Part shown: one piece after another, positions 35,578-43,573 of the stretch
Position numbering within the stretch: the stretch's first letter is position 1
Layout of the letters: every line of letters begins with the position of its first letter
Origin: Fimbriimonadaceae bacterium
GTDB taxonomy: Bacteria; Armatimonadota; Fimbriimonadia; Fimbriimonadales; Fimbriimonadaceae
Reading direction: 5' to 3'
DNA: 64,000 nt
Assembly (NCBI GenBank): GCA_023957775.1
Contig: JAMLGR010000017.1
Coordinates: forward strand, 31,824-95,823
The notes under the pieces: generated by a model
What the model saw: the letters and a program-made list of their open reading frames with translations, nothing else
Databases searched by the model: none
What the model was told of the DNA's origin: nothing
Translations under genes and position numbers: made by a program

Positions 35578-35785
35578 CCTGGGAGTGCGCGCTCGCGCGT
35601 CGCCCTTCCCCGAGCGGCTTGCCGCCCCCCCTGGGAGTGCGCGCGCTCGCGCGCCGCCCTTCCCCGAGCGGCTTGCCGCACCCCTGGGAGTGCGCGCACT
35701 TGCGCGCCGCCCTTCCCCGAGCGGCTTGCCGCACCCCTGGGAGTGCGCGCGCTTGCGCGCCGCCTTTCCCCGAGCGGCTTGCCGC
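35578..35785. repeat. Four tandem copies of a 51-53-bp GC-rich repeat
   Basis: Units start at 35578, 35629, 35682 and 35735: CCCTGGGAGTGCGCGCGC, then TCGCGCGCCGCCCTTCCCC, then GAGCGGCTTGCCGCA. Each has an internal GCGCGCGC palindrome and a GCGGCTTGCCGC hairpin. An inverted partial copy lies at 35824-35857. The element fills the gap between the tryptophanase-family gene and a convergent membrane protein; the 38 nt between arrays hold a GCCGGTTCGCCGGACAAG hairpin. Confidence 0.93.
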
Positions 35786-35823
35786 GAGACGAAAGCCGGT
35801 TCGCCGGACAAGTCCGGCGCAAA

Positions 35824-35857
35824 GGGCGACGCGCGAGCGCGCGCACTCCCAGGGGGG
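35824..35857. repeat. Inverted partial copy of the 53-bp repeat
   Basis: GGGCGACGCGCGAGCGCGCG then CACTCCCAGGGGGG, the reverse complement of the first half of the unit at 35578. With the direct array it makes the whole gap an imperfect inverted repeat. Confidence 0.85.
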
Positions 35858-35876
35858 CGACGGCTGTTCGCGCCGG

Positions 35877-36320
35877 CTACGAGGAGGGCGAGCCGTTTGG
35901 CGCTTTGTCCTCGGGCGGCGATACCGCCGGATTCGCGACCAGTTCGCGCCCGATGAAGAACAGGAGGATGAAGAAGTTCAAGGCCAGCACGGTCGTGCCG
36001 ATGAGGACCGGCATGCCCATCGCCGATTCACGCGATTGGTCGAACCAGCGGTGCCACTGGTTGAACAGCCATCCCGCGGCTCCGACCGCCATGTAGATCA
36101 GGAGGGCGACGTAGAACCAGCCGCCAAGCAGCTCGCGCCCGCGTCGCAGGTTCCAAAGGACCACCGGGAACGCGACGATGTAGGAGACCTCGACATAGCC
36201 TGGAGAAGGCTTGCCGAGCAGCAGCAAGGTGACCTTCGCAAGGATCATCACCCAACTCGCAAGCAGGATCAAGCGCATAGCGCTGTCGCCGCTATCGTTA
36301 CGCCGCACCGACTTGCTCAT
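35877..36320 (-). CDS. Four-helix membrane protein of unknown function
   Basis: 147 residues. Predicted membrane helices at about residues 15-36 (MRLILLASWVMILAKVTLLL), 41-57 (YVEVSYIVAFPVVLW), 65-86 (GGWFYVALLIYMAVGAAGWL) and 101-123 (MPVLIGTTVLALNFFILLFF), with a short Pro/Ser-rich tail. No family recognised. GAGAGAAG precedes the ATG, and GATAAT at 36349-36354 may be its -10, so it would have a short normal leader of about 20 nt. Confidence 0.65.
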   Translation of the reverse strand: MSKSVRRNDSGDSAMRLILLASWVMILAKVTLLLLGKPSPGYVEVSYIVAFPVVLWNLRRGRELLGGWFYVALLIYMAVGAAGWLFNQWHRWFDQSRESAMGMPVLIGTTVLALNFFILLFFIGRELVANPAVSPPEDKAPNGSPSS

Positions 36321-36469
36321 TCTTCTCTCAACCCGGACATCCTTTCCTATTATCTACGAAAGTTCGTTCCAATGTGTGGTTTCTTTTTTGACCAGCGCCT
36401 CCTCCGATCGTTCATACGTTCCAGGGGACGGGAACGGCGCAACCGGTCGAAACCATCCCGCGACCCGGC

Positions 36470-36475
36470 CATAAT
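36470..36475 (+). promoter_or_regulatory. Candidate -10 element (CATAAT) for trpE
   Basis: CATAAT, CGGACCCG, ATG at 36484. If correct, the trpE message is leaderless and cannot be controlled by a leader-peptide or TRAP attenuator. Confidence 0.55.
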
Positions 36476-36483
36476 CGGACCCG

Positions 36484-37950
36484 ATGCAGAGTCCGTCCAA
36501 GGATGAGTTCTTTCGCCGCGCGGCCCTGGGAAAACCCGTGCGGATCGCACGCGACGTTCTCGCGGACCTGGAGACGCCCCTCAGCGCCTACTGGAAGCTC
36601 GCTTCGGACGAGACGTTCAGCTTCCTGCTCGAGAGCGTGACCGGCGGCGAGCAACTTGCCCGCTACAGCATTCTCGGCGTGCGGCCCCGTCTGGTTCTCC
36701 GCACGAAAGACCGAACGGTTCGGCGCATCACCTCCCGGGGTGAAACGCGCGAAACCCTCTCCGAGGGACAAGATCCCTTGCACGTGCTTGCCGAAGCGAT
36801 GGGCCCCGAACCTCTCGAAGATTCCGCGATCCCGAAGTTCGGCGGAGGGGCCGTGGGAATGCTCGGCTTCGACCTGGTGCGGTTCTTCGAGCAACTCCCG
36901 GACGCCCCGGAAGACGACCTTCCCATCGACGAGATGGCGATGATGCTCTGCGACACCGTCGTCGTGTTCGACCACGCGAAAAACCTCATTCGGATCATCG
37001 TGACGGCGAGCCCTTCTTCCGACGGCTACGAAGCCGCCTGCGCCGAGATCGAGCGCGTTCTCGCGCGGCTCAAACGCCCCCTGCCAGACCTTCCGAACTC
37101 CAAACGAACGATCGAACCCGTCGAAAGCAACATGTCGCGGGAGTCCTACGAGGCCTCGGTACGACGCGCGATCGAGTACATCGGCGCAGGAGACTGCTTC
37201 CAAGTCGTGCTCTCCCAGCGGTTCGCCACTCGGGTGCAGGCGCACCCGCTCTCGGTCTACCGAGCCCTTCGCTCGCTCAACCCCTCGCCCTACATGTTCC
37301 TCCTGCGGTTCGGCGATTTCGACGTGGTGGGCGCCTCACCTGAGATTCTGGTAAGTCTCACGGGCCGAACGGCCCGGGTGCGCCCTATCGCCGGGACGCG
37401 GCCCCGCGGTTCGGACCCCCACGAGGACGAAGCCCTCGGGCGAGAGCTGCTGGCCGACGAGAAGGAGCGTTCCGAGCACATCATGCTCGTGGATTTGGGA
37501 CGCAACGACCTTGGGAGAGTCGCCCAGATCGGGTCCGTGCAGGTGAACGACCTGATGGCCGTCGAGCGCTACAGCCACGTCATGCACATCGTGAGCGACG
37601 TGACGGCGACGCTCGCAGACGGAAAGGACGCCTTCGACCTGCTGCGCGCGGCGTACCCCGCAGGCACCGTGAGCGGCGCCCCCAAGGTTCGGGCGATGCA
37701 GATCATCGACGAGCTGGAGCCGACCAGGCGGGGCGTCTACGCCGGCGCGGTCGGCTACGTCGCTGCGAGCGGCGATATGGACATGTGCATCGCGATCCGA
37801 ACCATCTGCATCAAAGACGGGGTGGCCTACGTGCAGGCCGGGGCCGGGATCGTGTTCGACTCCGTGCCCGAACGCGAGCACGGCGAGTGCCGCAACAAGG
37901 CCGCCGCGTGCCTTCGCGCGATCGAGATGGCCCAAACAGGATTGGAGTAG
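36484..37950 (+). CDS. trpE: Anthranilate synthase component I
   Basis: 488 residues, normal. Makes anthranilate from chorismate with the TrpG glutaminase. The tryptophan feedback site LLESV is at residues 48-52. Catalytic motifs: RPIAGTRPRG, EKERSEHIMLVDLGRNDLGR, GTVSGAPKVRAMQIIDELEP, AGAGIVFDSVPEREHGECRN. TrpE is hard to separate from PabB, but the intact LLES region and the full length favour TrpE. No other trp gene is adjacent. Tail to tail with the next membrane protein (4 nt). Confidence 0.93.
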   Translation: MQSPSKDEFFRRAALGKPVRIARDVLADLETPLSAYWKLASDETFSFLLESVTGGEQLARYSILGVRPRLVLRTKDRTVRRITSRGETRETLSEGQDPLHVLAEAMGPEPLEDSAIPKFGGGAVGMLGFDLVRFFEQLPDAPEDDLPIDEMAMMLCDTVVVFDHAKNLIRIIVTASPSSDGYEAACAEIERVLARLKRPLPDLPNSKRTIEPVESNMSRESYEASVRRAIEYIGAGDCFQVVLSQRFATRVQAHPLSVYRALRSLNPSPYMFLLRFGDFDVVGASPEILVSLTGRTARVRPIAGTRPRGSDPHEDEALGRELLADEKERSEHIMLVDLGRNDLGRVAQIGSVQVNDLMAVERYSHVMHIVSDVTATLADGKDAFDLLRAAYPAGTVSGAPKVRAMQIIDELEPTRRGVYAGAVGYVAASGDMDMCIAIRTICIKDGVAYVQAGAGIVFDSVPEREHGECRNKAAACLRAIEMAQTGLE

Positions 37951-37954
37951 GCGC

Positions 37955-38698
37955 TCAGCTTTGCGTTTCGAGCGGCGGCTCGTCCAAGGGGGCGGTCTGG
38001 GCCGTCTCGTGCAGCCTCCCGCGCATGGGCGACACCGCGCTCATCTTCTCTGCGGTGCGGTTCGTGAGTTCGAGGATCCGGTGGTTCGTGTGCCGGACGA
38101 GGGCCCGAAAACCAACGATCGCTCCCGTCCAAACAACGCCAAGGGTCAAGATCACCGCCAAGGCCTTGGTGGCCGGGGTCGCATCCATCTTCGTGAGCAT
38201 GAAGCCAAGGGTGGGGATCGTCGCGAAGAGGGCGGGCAGGAACGTGGGAACCCCAGCTACAAACGCGTTCGACTTCACACGCAGCAACGTCTTGCCGTTG
38301 CGGGGCGAGACGTTCACGTTGCATTGACCCATTCCCGCCATCGATGTGTAGTTGATCGCGCGGCCTAGGGTCACGGTATTGGCGTGCAGCCCGGTCATGG
38401 GAACGAACTCTTCGATCACCACGGCCAGCGCCTCTTCCGGCAGTTCGCCCTCAATCTCCCGCTCGAGGACGCGTTCGATCGAACGGATCGTGCCGGTGTC
38501 GCTCACCGTGCTCCCCCCCACTTCGCGCATCGCGAACTGGAGTGCCTCAGCGTCGATCCCCAACTCGCCGGCAACCCGTCGCAGCTCGGTCTCGGAGATC
38601 CCGGCCGGCACGCGGCCCGGCGTATCCGCCCGGCTCTGCCGCTCGGCGGCCCTGCGGATGATGTCGCTGACCTGCTGCTCCGTGAAGTGGCGCTCCAT
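37955..38698 (-). CDS. Membrane protein with N-terminal helical domain, unknown function
   Basis: 247 residues from the ATG at 38698. Residues 1-60 look like a small helical regulator domain (FTEQQVSDIIRRAAERQ, ISETELRRVAGELGIDAEAL). A soluble part of about 90 residues follows (RVLEREIEGELPEEALAVVI, INYTSMAGMGQCNVNVSPRN), then two close membrane helices (FLPALFATIPTLGFML; AVILTLGVVWTGAIVGFRAL) and a charged tail. The N-terminal pattern resembles modules in predicted membrane-bound sensors. Function unknown. TAGACT ends 8 nt before the ATG. Confidence 0.65.
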   Translation of the reverse strand: MERHFTEQQVSDIIRRAAERQSRADTPGRVPAGISETELRRVAGELGIDAEALQFAMREVGGSTVSDTGTIRSIERVLEREIEGELPEEALAVVIEEFVPMTGLHANTVTLGRAINYTSMAGMGQCNVNVSPRNGKTLLRVKSNAFVAGVPTFLPALFATIPTLGFMLTKMDATPATKALAVILTLGVVWTGAIVGFRALVRHTNHRILELTNRTAEKMSAVSPMRGRLHETAQTAPLDEPPLETQS

Positions 38699-38706
38699 AG
38701 ACAAGA

Positions 38707-38712
38707 AGTCTA
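38707..38712 (-). promoter_or_regulatory. Candidate -10 element (TAGACT), 8 nt before the membrane protein
   Basis: On the minus strand TAGACT, TCTTGTCT, ATG at 38698. AGAC/GTCT flanks form a small inverted repeat. Confidence 0.5.
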
Positions 38713-38756
38713 CGGCCTCCGCGCCTTCGCCGTTCCGCCGCAAGGGTATCCGGGGA

Positions 38757-38762
38757 TAGACT
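38757..38762 (+). promoter_or_regulatory. Candidate -10 element (TAGACT), 6 nt before the GH2 gene
   Basis: TAGACT, GGCGCC, ATG at 38769. Same hexamer as the divergent gene's -10, 45 nt away; the two may be co-regulated. Confidence 0.55.
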
Positions 38763-38768
38763 GGCGCC

Positions 38769-40958
38769 ATGCTCGTCGTCGCCGCGCTCGTCCTCACGTC
38801 CGTCGCCGTCCTCCAACGACCAACCGCGCCGATCGAGACGCGTTGGGCCAAGGACGTCTCGCCCACGCTGCCCCACCCCGAATACCCAAGGCCCCAACTG
38901 GTGCGCGACCGTTGGCTCTGCCTCAACGGTCCGTGGGACTTCGCCGTCGTGGCGCGCACGGCCCCGAGGCCCGACACCTGGAACGAGAAAATCCTCGTTC
39001 CCTTTCCGGTCGAATCCGCGCTTTCCGGAGTCATGCGCCGCGTCAAGCCGGAGGAGGCCGTCTGGTACCGCCGGACCTTCGAGATCCCAACAGGATGGAC
39101 CGGCCGCAAGCGGTTGCACTTCGGGGCCTCGGACTGGGAGACCACGGTGTGGATCAACGGCCACGAGCTTGGTACGCACCGCGGCGGGTACGACCCGTTC
39201 ACATACGATCTCTCGCCCCATCTTCGCCCGGGCACCCAAGAGCTGGTCGTGCGTGTGTGGGACCCCTCGGACGCGGGGACCCAACCTCGCGGGAAGCAGG
39301 TGCAGAACCCAAACGGTATTTGGTACACGCCGACCACCGGCCTTTGGCAGAGTGTCTGGCTCGAACCCGTGCCCGAGCATGCCATCGACTCACTGCGTAT
39401 CGACGCCACCGACCTCGCCGGTTCGGTGAAGCTACTGGTCGACGGCCGGGGCCTGTCCGGCCTTCGGCTCGAGGCATCGGCCGCCGGTGTGAAAGCGACC
39501 GGTCCCGCCGATGCCGCGTTGACGCTTGGCATCCCTTCTCCCAAGTTGTGGACCCCGGATAACCCGCACCTCTACGACGTCGCGGTCCGCCTTCTCGACG
39601 GCACGAAGGTCGTCGACGAGGTCCGGTCCTACTTCGGAATCCGCAAGGTCGGGCTTGTCAAGGATTCCACGGGCGTCACGCGCCTCGGCCTGAACGGCAA
39701 ACCCTTGTTCATGGTCGGGCCGCTCGATCAGGGGTTTTGGCCCGATGGCCTCTACACGGCGCCGACGGACGAAGCGTTGCGCTACGACCTCGAGGTAACC
39801 AAGCGCCTGGGCTTCAACACGATCCGCAAACACGTCAAAGTGGAGCCCGCGCGCTGGTACCGCCACTGCGACGAACTCGGCTTGCTCGTGTGGCAGGACA
39901 TGCCGAGCGGGGACAAGTACATCGGCGGCAACGACCCGGATGTGACCCGCACACCGGAATCCTCGAAGCAGTACGACGCAGAGCTGACGGCGGTGATCGA
40001 CGCTCTGCGCAACCATCCGTGCATCGTGATGTGGGTTCCGTTCAACGAGGGGTGGGGACAGTTCGACACGGCTCGCGTCGTGGACCTGTGCCGGAAGCTC
40101 GACCCCTCGCGGCTCGTCGACTCCGCCAGCGGTTGGACCGACCGGGGCGTGGGGGACGTGCACGACATCCACGCCTACCCGGGGCCGGCTTCGCCCCAGC
40201 CCGAAGCGAAGCGGGCGGCCGTGCTTGGCGAGTTTGGCGGCCTCGGTCTGGCCGAGAAGGGACACATGTGGAAGGGCGACGGGTGGGGCTACCGTTCGAT
40301 GGACTCGCGGGCTGCGTTGGACGACGGGATCGTGGATTTGATGGAGCGTTTGCGCGGGTTGATCGGCTACCCCGGTCTCTCGGCGGCGATCTACACGCAG
40401 ACGACGGACGTCGAGTCGGAGATCAACGGTCTCATGAGCTACGACCGAGCCGTCCTCAAGGTGGACGAGAAGCGGGTGCGAAGCGCGGTGCGCGCGCTCC
40501 TCGGCCCGGTCCCGAGTGTCTCGGTGGTCGTGCCAACATCGCAAAAATCGGCGCTTGCGTGGCGCTACACGTTCGACGATCCCGGGCCCGGTTGGGCGGA
40601 TGCGCACTTCTCGGATGCCGGGTGGAAGTCCGGACCGGGCGGGTTTGGCACCCAGGGAACCCCGGGAGGCTTGATCCGCACCGAGTGGAACACGCCCTCG
40701 ATCTGGCTCCGCAGGACGGTCGAGTTGGAGGGGCCCTGGGGCCCCGGTGCACACCTGCTTGTGCACCACGACGAAGACGCCGAGGTCTACCTCGACGGGA
40801 GGCTGCTCGCCTCGCTGAAGGGCTACACCACGGGCTACACGCTGGTACCGGCCCACACCGGCACGCTCTTCGCACCCGGCCCCCACACCTTGGCGGTTCA
40901 TTGCCGGCAGACCCAAGGTGGACAGTACATCGACGTAGGCTTGGCGACTGTGAAATAG
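38769..40958 (+). CDS. Secreted glycoside hydrolase family 2 enzyme
   Basis: 729 residues with a signal peptide (LVVAALVLTSVAVL). Domain order: jelly-roll sugar-binding domain (about 40-210, YPRPQLVRDRWLCLNGPWDF, FGASDWETTVWINGHELGTH), Ig-like linker (215-300), TIM barrel (300-610) and a second jelly-roll (620-729, VHHDEDAEVYLDGRLLASLK). Acid/base Glu427 in VPFNEGWGQFD and nucleophile Glu488 in LGEFGGLGL are both present. Members cleave beta-galactosides, beta-mannosides or beta-glucuronides; substrate is not evident. No other carbohydrate gene is adjacent, but a sulfatase lies 4 kb away. Apparently leaderless. Confidence 0.9.
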   Translation: MLVVAALVLTSVAVLQRPTAPIETRWAKDVSPTLPHPEYPRPQLVRDRWLCLNGPWDFAVVARTAPRPDTWNEKILVPFPVESALSGVMRRVKPEEAVWYRRTFEIPTGWTGRKRLHFGASDWETTVWINGHELGTHRGGYDPFTYDLSPHLRPGTQELVVRVWDPSDAGTQPRGKQVQNPNGIWYTPTTGLWQSVWLEPVPEHAIDSLRIDATDLAGSVKLLVDGRGLSGLRLEASAAGVKATGPADAALTLGIPSPKLWTPDNPHLYDVAVRLLDGTKVVDEVRSYFGIRKVGLVKDSTGVTRLGLNGKPLFMVGPLDQGFWPDGLYTAPTDEALRYDLEVTKRLGFNTIRKHVKVEPARWYRHCDELGLLVWQDMPSGDKYIGGNDPDVTRTPESSKQYDAELTAVIDALRNHPCIVMWVPFNEGWGQFDTARVVDLCRKLDPSRLVDSASGWTDRGVGDVHDIHAYPGPASPQPEAKRAAVLGEFGGLGLAEKGHMWKGDGWGYRSMDSRAALDDGIVDLMERLRGLIGYPGLSAAIYTQTTDVESEINGLMSYDRAVLKVDEKRVRSAVRALLGPVPSVSVVVPTSQKSALAWRYTFDDPGPGWADAHFSDAGWKSGPGGFGTQGTPGGLIRTEWNTPSIWLRRTVELEGPWGPGAHLLVHHDEDAEVYLDGRLLASLKGYTTGYTLVPAHTGTLFAPGPHTLAVHCRQTQGGQYIDVGLATVK

Positions 40959-40969
40959 TCCATGGGAGT

Positions 40970-41123
40970 GCGCGGATTCAGAGACTGTCGCAAAACCTTG
41001 GGTGCCACGTCCGCTTGGCGGGCGTGCGGGGGCTTTCAGCTACAACCTTGAACTCACGCCCGTCCAGCGGGCGTGGCACCCGCAGCCCTTCACTGCAGTT
41101 TGCGACAGTCTCTTCATCCGCGC
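40970..41123. mobile_element. MITE-like element with nested palindromes, copy 1
   Basis: Terminal inverted repeats of 25 nt: GCGCGGATTCAGAGACTGTC-GCAAA at 40970 and its complement at 41099-41123 (23 of 25 match). Inside (41001-41080) is a second inverted pair, GGTGCCACG...CGTGGCACC, each side being itself a CACGYCCG palindrome. No coding capacity, 154 bp. A diverged copy is at 63415. The surrounding gap 40959-41204 holds nothing else except the M28 promoter. Confidence 0.8.
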
Positions 41124-41191
41124 TCTAACTTCGCCAGCCGCTGCCCACTGGAAAGCGCCGATGAATTCGGCGCTCCCCCACGGGGGCGTGC

Positions 41192-41197
41192 GATACT
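41192..41197 (+). promoter_or_regulatory. Candidate -10 element (GATACT), 7 nt before the M28 peptidase
   Basis: TGCGATACT, then TGCTTGC and the ATG at 41205. The upstream TG at the extended position supports it. Confidence 0.5.
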
Positions 41198-41204
41198 TGC
41201 TTGC

Positions 41205-42527
41205 ATGCGGTCCCTTCTGCTGCTTCTCGCCCTCGCATCGTCCGTTCAGGCGCAGAGTCCCGCCACCGCCATGCGGGACCAGGGCCTGCGCGAACTTCGT
41301 GCTTTCGATCTCCTACGCGATCTCACCCGCCTGGGCCACCGCCTGAGCGGTTCGGCCGGTGCGGAACGCGCCGTCGAGTGGGGCGCCCAGACCATGCGCG
41401 AGCTGGGCTTTGAGAACGTCCGGCTCCAGCCGTGCCGAGTCCCGCATTGGGTTCGAGGCGAGGTGGCCACCCTCACGTTGGGGGACGACCCGCTGTCCAT
41501 CTGCGCCCTCGGAGGGAGCATCGGCACCCCTCCGGAAGGCCTGGAGGCCGAGGTCGTCGAGGTCAAGTCTGTGGACGAAGCGGCGAAGCTCGGGTCCAAG
41601 GCCAAGGGCAAGATCGTGTTCTTCAACGGTCCGATGGACCCCACGCTCACGAACACGTTTGCAGCGTACGGCGGTGCGGTGGGGCAGCGCGTGAACGGGG
41701 CGGCCACGGCGGCCAAGCTCGGCGCGGTCGGGGTCCTGGTCCGCTCGATGACGCTGCGTGCCGACGATGTCCCCCACACGGGAACGATGCGCTACGAGGA
41801 GGGGGGACGCAAAATCCCCGCGGCAGCGCTTAGCCTGAATGCGGCCGACAAACTCAGCGCGACGTTGAGACGGGGTCCAGCGCGCGTTCGGCTCACCCTG
41901 GACTGCGAGAACCTCCCGCCGGTGCCCTCGTCCAACGTGATCGGCGAGATCACGGGTTCGGATCTCCCGGACGAGATCGTGCTCATGGGCGGACATCTCG
42001 ACAGTTGGGATTTGGGCGTGGGAGCGCACGACGACGGCGCGGGGTGCGTGCAGTCGATCGAGGCGCTGCGTCTGATCCGCAGCGTGATCGGGCGCCCGAA
42101 GCGCACGGTGCGCGTCGTGCTGTTCATGGACGAGGAGCAGACCGGCGCCGGTGCCGACGCCTACGCGTTCTACGCGAAGATCTCGCCCGAGAAGCACGTT
42201 GCGGCGATCGAATCCGACGCAGGAGGTTTCACGCCGCGCGCGTTCGGCACATCGGAGACCGTGGAGCGAGCCAGGCGGTACGAGGCATGGCTCCCGGACC
42301 TCCGGCCCCTGGGCATCACGGAGATCAACGGCGGAGGCGGAGGCGGTGCCGACGTCGCGCCGCTCGGTCCCTTGGGCGCCGTGCTGTTCGGGCTGCGACC
42401 GGACAGCCAGCGTTACTTCGACGTGCACCACTCGCGCAACGACACCCTGGACTGGGTGAACGCGCGCGAACTGGAGATGGGAGCGATCGGCATGGCGATC
42501 CTCGCCTGGCGCCTCGCGGGGGAGTGA
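41205..42527 (+). CDS. Secreted M28 family zinc aminopeptidase
   Basis: 440 residues from the ATG at 41205, which starts a signal peptide (RSLLLLLALASSVQA). A protease-associated-like domain is inserted at about residues 100-225 (AAKLGSKAKGKIVFFNGPMD). Catalytic part: GGHLDSWDLGVGAHDDGAGC (His and bridging Asp), LFMDEEQTGAGA (general-base Glu), AAIESDAGGFTPRAF (Asp) and VHHSRNDTLDWVN (His), the complete M28 two-zinc site. It should remove N-terminal residues from peptides outside the cytoplasm, like bacterial Q-type carboxypeptidase/aminopeptidase homologues. Sits between the MITE copy and a repeat-filled gap. Confidence 0.93.
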   Translation: MRSLLLLLALASSVQAQSPATAMRDQGLRELRAFDLLRDLTRLGHRLSGSAGAERAVEWGAQTMRELGFENVRLQPCRVPHWVRGEVATLTLGDDPLSICALGGSIGTPPEGLEAEVVEVKSVDEAAKLGSKAKGKIVFFNGPMDPTLTNTFAAYGGAVGQRVNGAATAAKLGAVGVLVRSMTLRADDVPHTGTMRYEEGGRKIPAAALSLNAADKLSATLRRGPARVRLTLDCENLPPVPSSNVIGEITGSDLPDEIVLMGGHLDSWDLGVGAHDDGAGCVQSIEALRLIRSVIGRPKRTVRVVLFMDEEQTGAGADAYAFYAKISPEKHVAAIESDAGGFTPRAFGTSETVERARRYEAWLPDLRPLGITEINGGGGGGADVAPLGPLGAVLFGLRPDSQRYFDVHHSRNDTLDWVNARELEMGAIGMAILAWRLAGE

Positions 42528-42540
42528 GGGCGCAGGGGGA

Positions 42541-42945
42541 ATTGCACGCAAGGAACGCAATGGGGGAGGGTTTCACGCTGAGGCGCAGAGGCGGGGGGGG
42601 GATTGCACGCAATGAACGCAATGGTCGCAAAGACGGAGGGATTTCGTGGGCGAAGCCACCTCTAGTTCAAACCGAGCAACCGTCGCAACCCCCTCCGCGC
42701 CTCTGCGCCTCAGCGTGAAACCCTCCCCTTTGCGCATCTTTGCGTTCTTTGCGTGAAACCCAGAGCGTTCATTGCGTGCAATTCCCCCGCGCCTCTGCGC
42801 CTCAGCGTGAACCCCTCCCCCATTGCGACCATTTCGTTCATTGCGTGCAATCCCCCCCGCGCCCTTTGCGCCTCAGCGTGAAACCCTCCCCTTTCCGCAT
42901 CTTTGCGTTCTTTGCGTGAAACCCAGAGCGTTCATTGCGTGCAAC
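42541..42945. repeat. Mosaic of TTTGCG/CAGCGTGAAA repeats in direct and inverted copies
   Basis: The 464-nt gap 42528-42991 consists almost wholly of short repeats. A unit of about 73 bp (CAGCGTGAAACCCTCCCC-TTTGCGCATCTTTGCG-TTCTTTGCGTGAAACCC...) occurs at 42711-42783 and again at 42873-42945. Inverted versions (TTGCACGCAAGGAACGCAAT, TTTCACGCTGAGGCGCAGAG) fill 42541-42640, so the two sides can pair. Related fragments are at 26625-26660 and 33500-33530. No coding potential is credible here. Confidence 0.88.
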
Positions 42946-42979
42946 TCCCTGGCGTGCACCTCCCCACCGGAGACACGTG

Positions 42980-42985
42980 TATGCT
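42980..42985 (+). promoter_or_regulatory. Candidate -10 element (TATGCT), 6 nt before the lipoprotein
   Basis: TATGCT, CAACCC, ATG at 42992; preceded by GTG in extended position. Directly follows the repeat mosaic. Confidence 0.5.
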
Positions 42986-42991
42986 CAACCC

Positions 42992-43573
42992 ATGAAGTTT
43001 GCCCACCTGATTCTTGCGATCTCGTCACTCGCTTTGCTGACCGGCTGCGGACGCTCGGGCACGACGGTCGTCACAGGCCCCGACGGGGCCAAGGTGACGA
43101 CCGACGCCCAGGGCAACGCCACGTTCACCGACGACAAGGGCAACCGAGTCGATGTGAAGGCCGGCCAAGAATCCTGGACCGCGAAGAGCTCGAACGGGTC
43201 GGAGGCCACCGTCTCCAAGGACGGCGGGATCACCGGCCAAACCGAGAAGGGCGAGAAGTTCTCCATGGACATGGCGGGCGTCACCGAGAAGGAGTTGGGC
43301 CTCCCGTTCTATCCGGGAAGCACCCCTCTCCAACACCGCGACATGAAGGTGGATGCCGACGGCAAGCACGTCGTCCTGTCCGTGCGCGCCACCAAGGACT
43401 CGCCCGCCAAGGTGATCGCCTTCTACAAGACCAAGGTGGACAAGCCGGCCGAAACGGTCACCGACCAGATCGCCAGCATGGGCGGAACGCTTCCCGACGG
43501 CGGCGAACTCACACTCTCCGCGATCGTCAACGGCACGGAAACAGAGATCTCGGTGAACGTCACCCGCAAATAG
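42992..43573 (+). CDS. Lipoprotein, YPGS-domain family, second copy
   Basis: 193 residues from the ATG at 42992. Lipobox LALLTGC (Cys 19). Residues 25-95 are short Gly/Asp/Lys strands (GPDGAKVTTDAQGNATFTDD, KGNRVDVKAGQESWTAKSSN) that look like a small repeat-built beta sheet. The C-terminal half has FYPGSTPLQHRDMKVDADGK, DSPAKVIAFYKTKVDKPAET and LSAIVNGTETEISVNVTRK, matching the plan of the lipoprotein at 13052. Function unknown. Stops directly next to the stop of the convergent 436-residue protein. Confidence 0.72.
   Translation: MKFAHLILAISSLALLTGCGRSGTTVVTGPDGAKVTTDAQGNATFTDDKGNRVDVKAGQESWTAKSSNGSEATVSKDGGITGQTEKGEKFSMDMAGVTEKELGLPFYPGSTPLQHRDMKVDADGKHVVLSVRATKDSPAKVIAFYKTKVDKPAETVTDQIASMGGTLPDGGELTLSAIVNGTETEISVNVTRK

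Noticed and set aside
35578..35785. CRISPR array or repetitive protein gene
   Set aside because: No spacers; the units differ in length (51 and 53 bp), which breaks any reading frame.
36300..36483. Tryptophan attenuator or riboswitch upstream of trpE
   Set aside because: No Trp-rich leader peptide, no T-box-like or hairpin-terminator structure; the CATAAT element 8 nt before the ATG leaves no leader.
42528..42991. Small gene in the 464-nt gap before the lipoprotein
   Set aside because: All frames are built of the repeat units, and no ribosome-binding site or conserved protein pattern is present.
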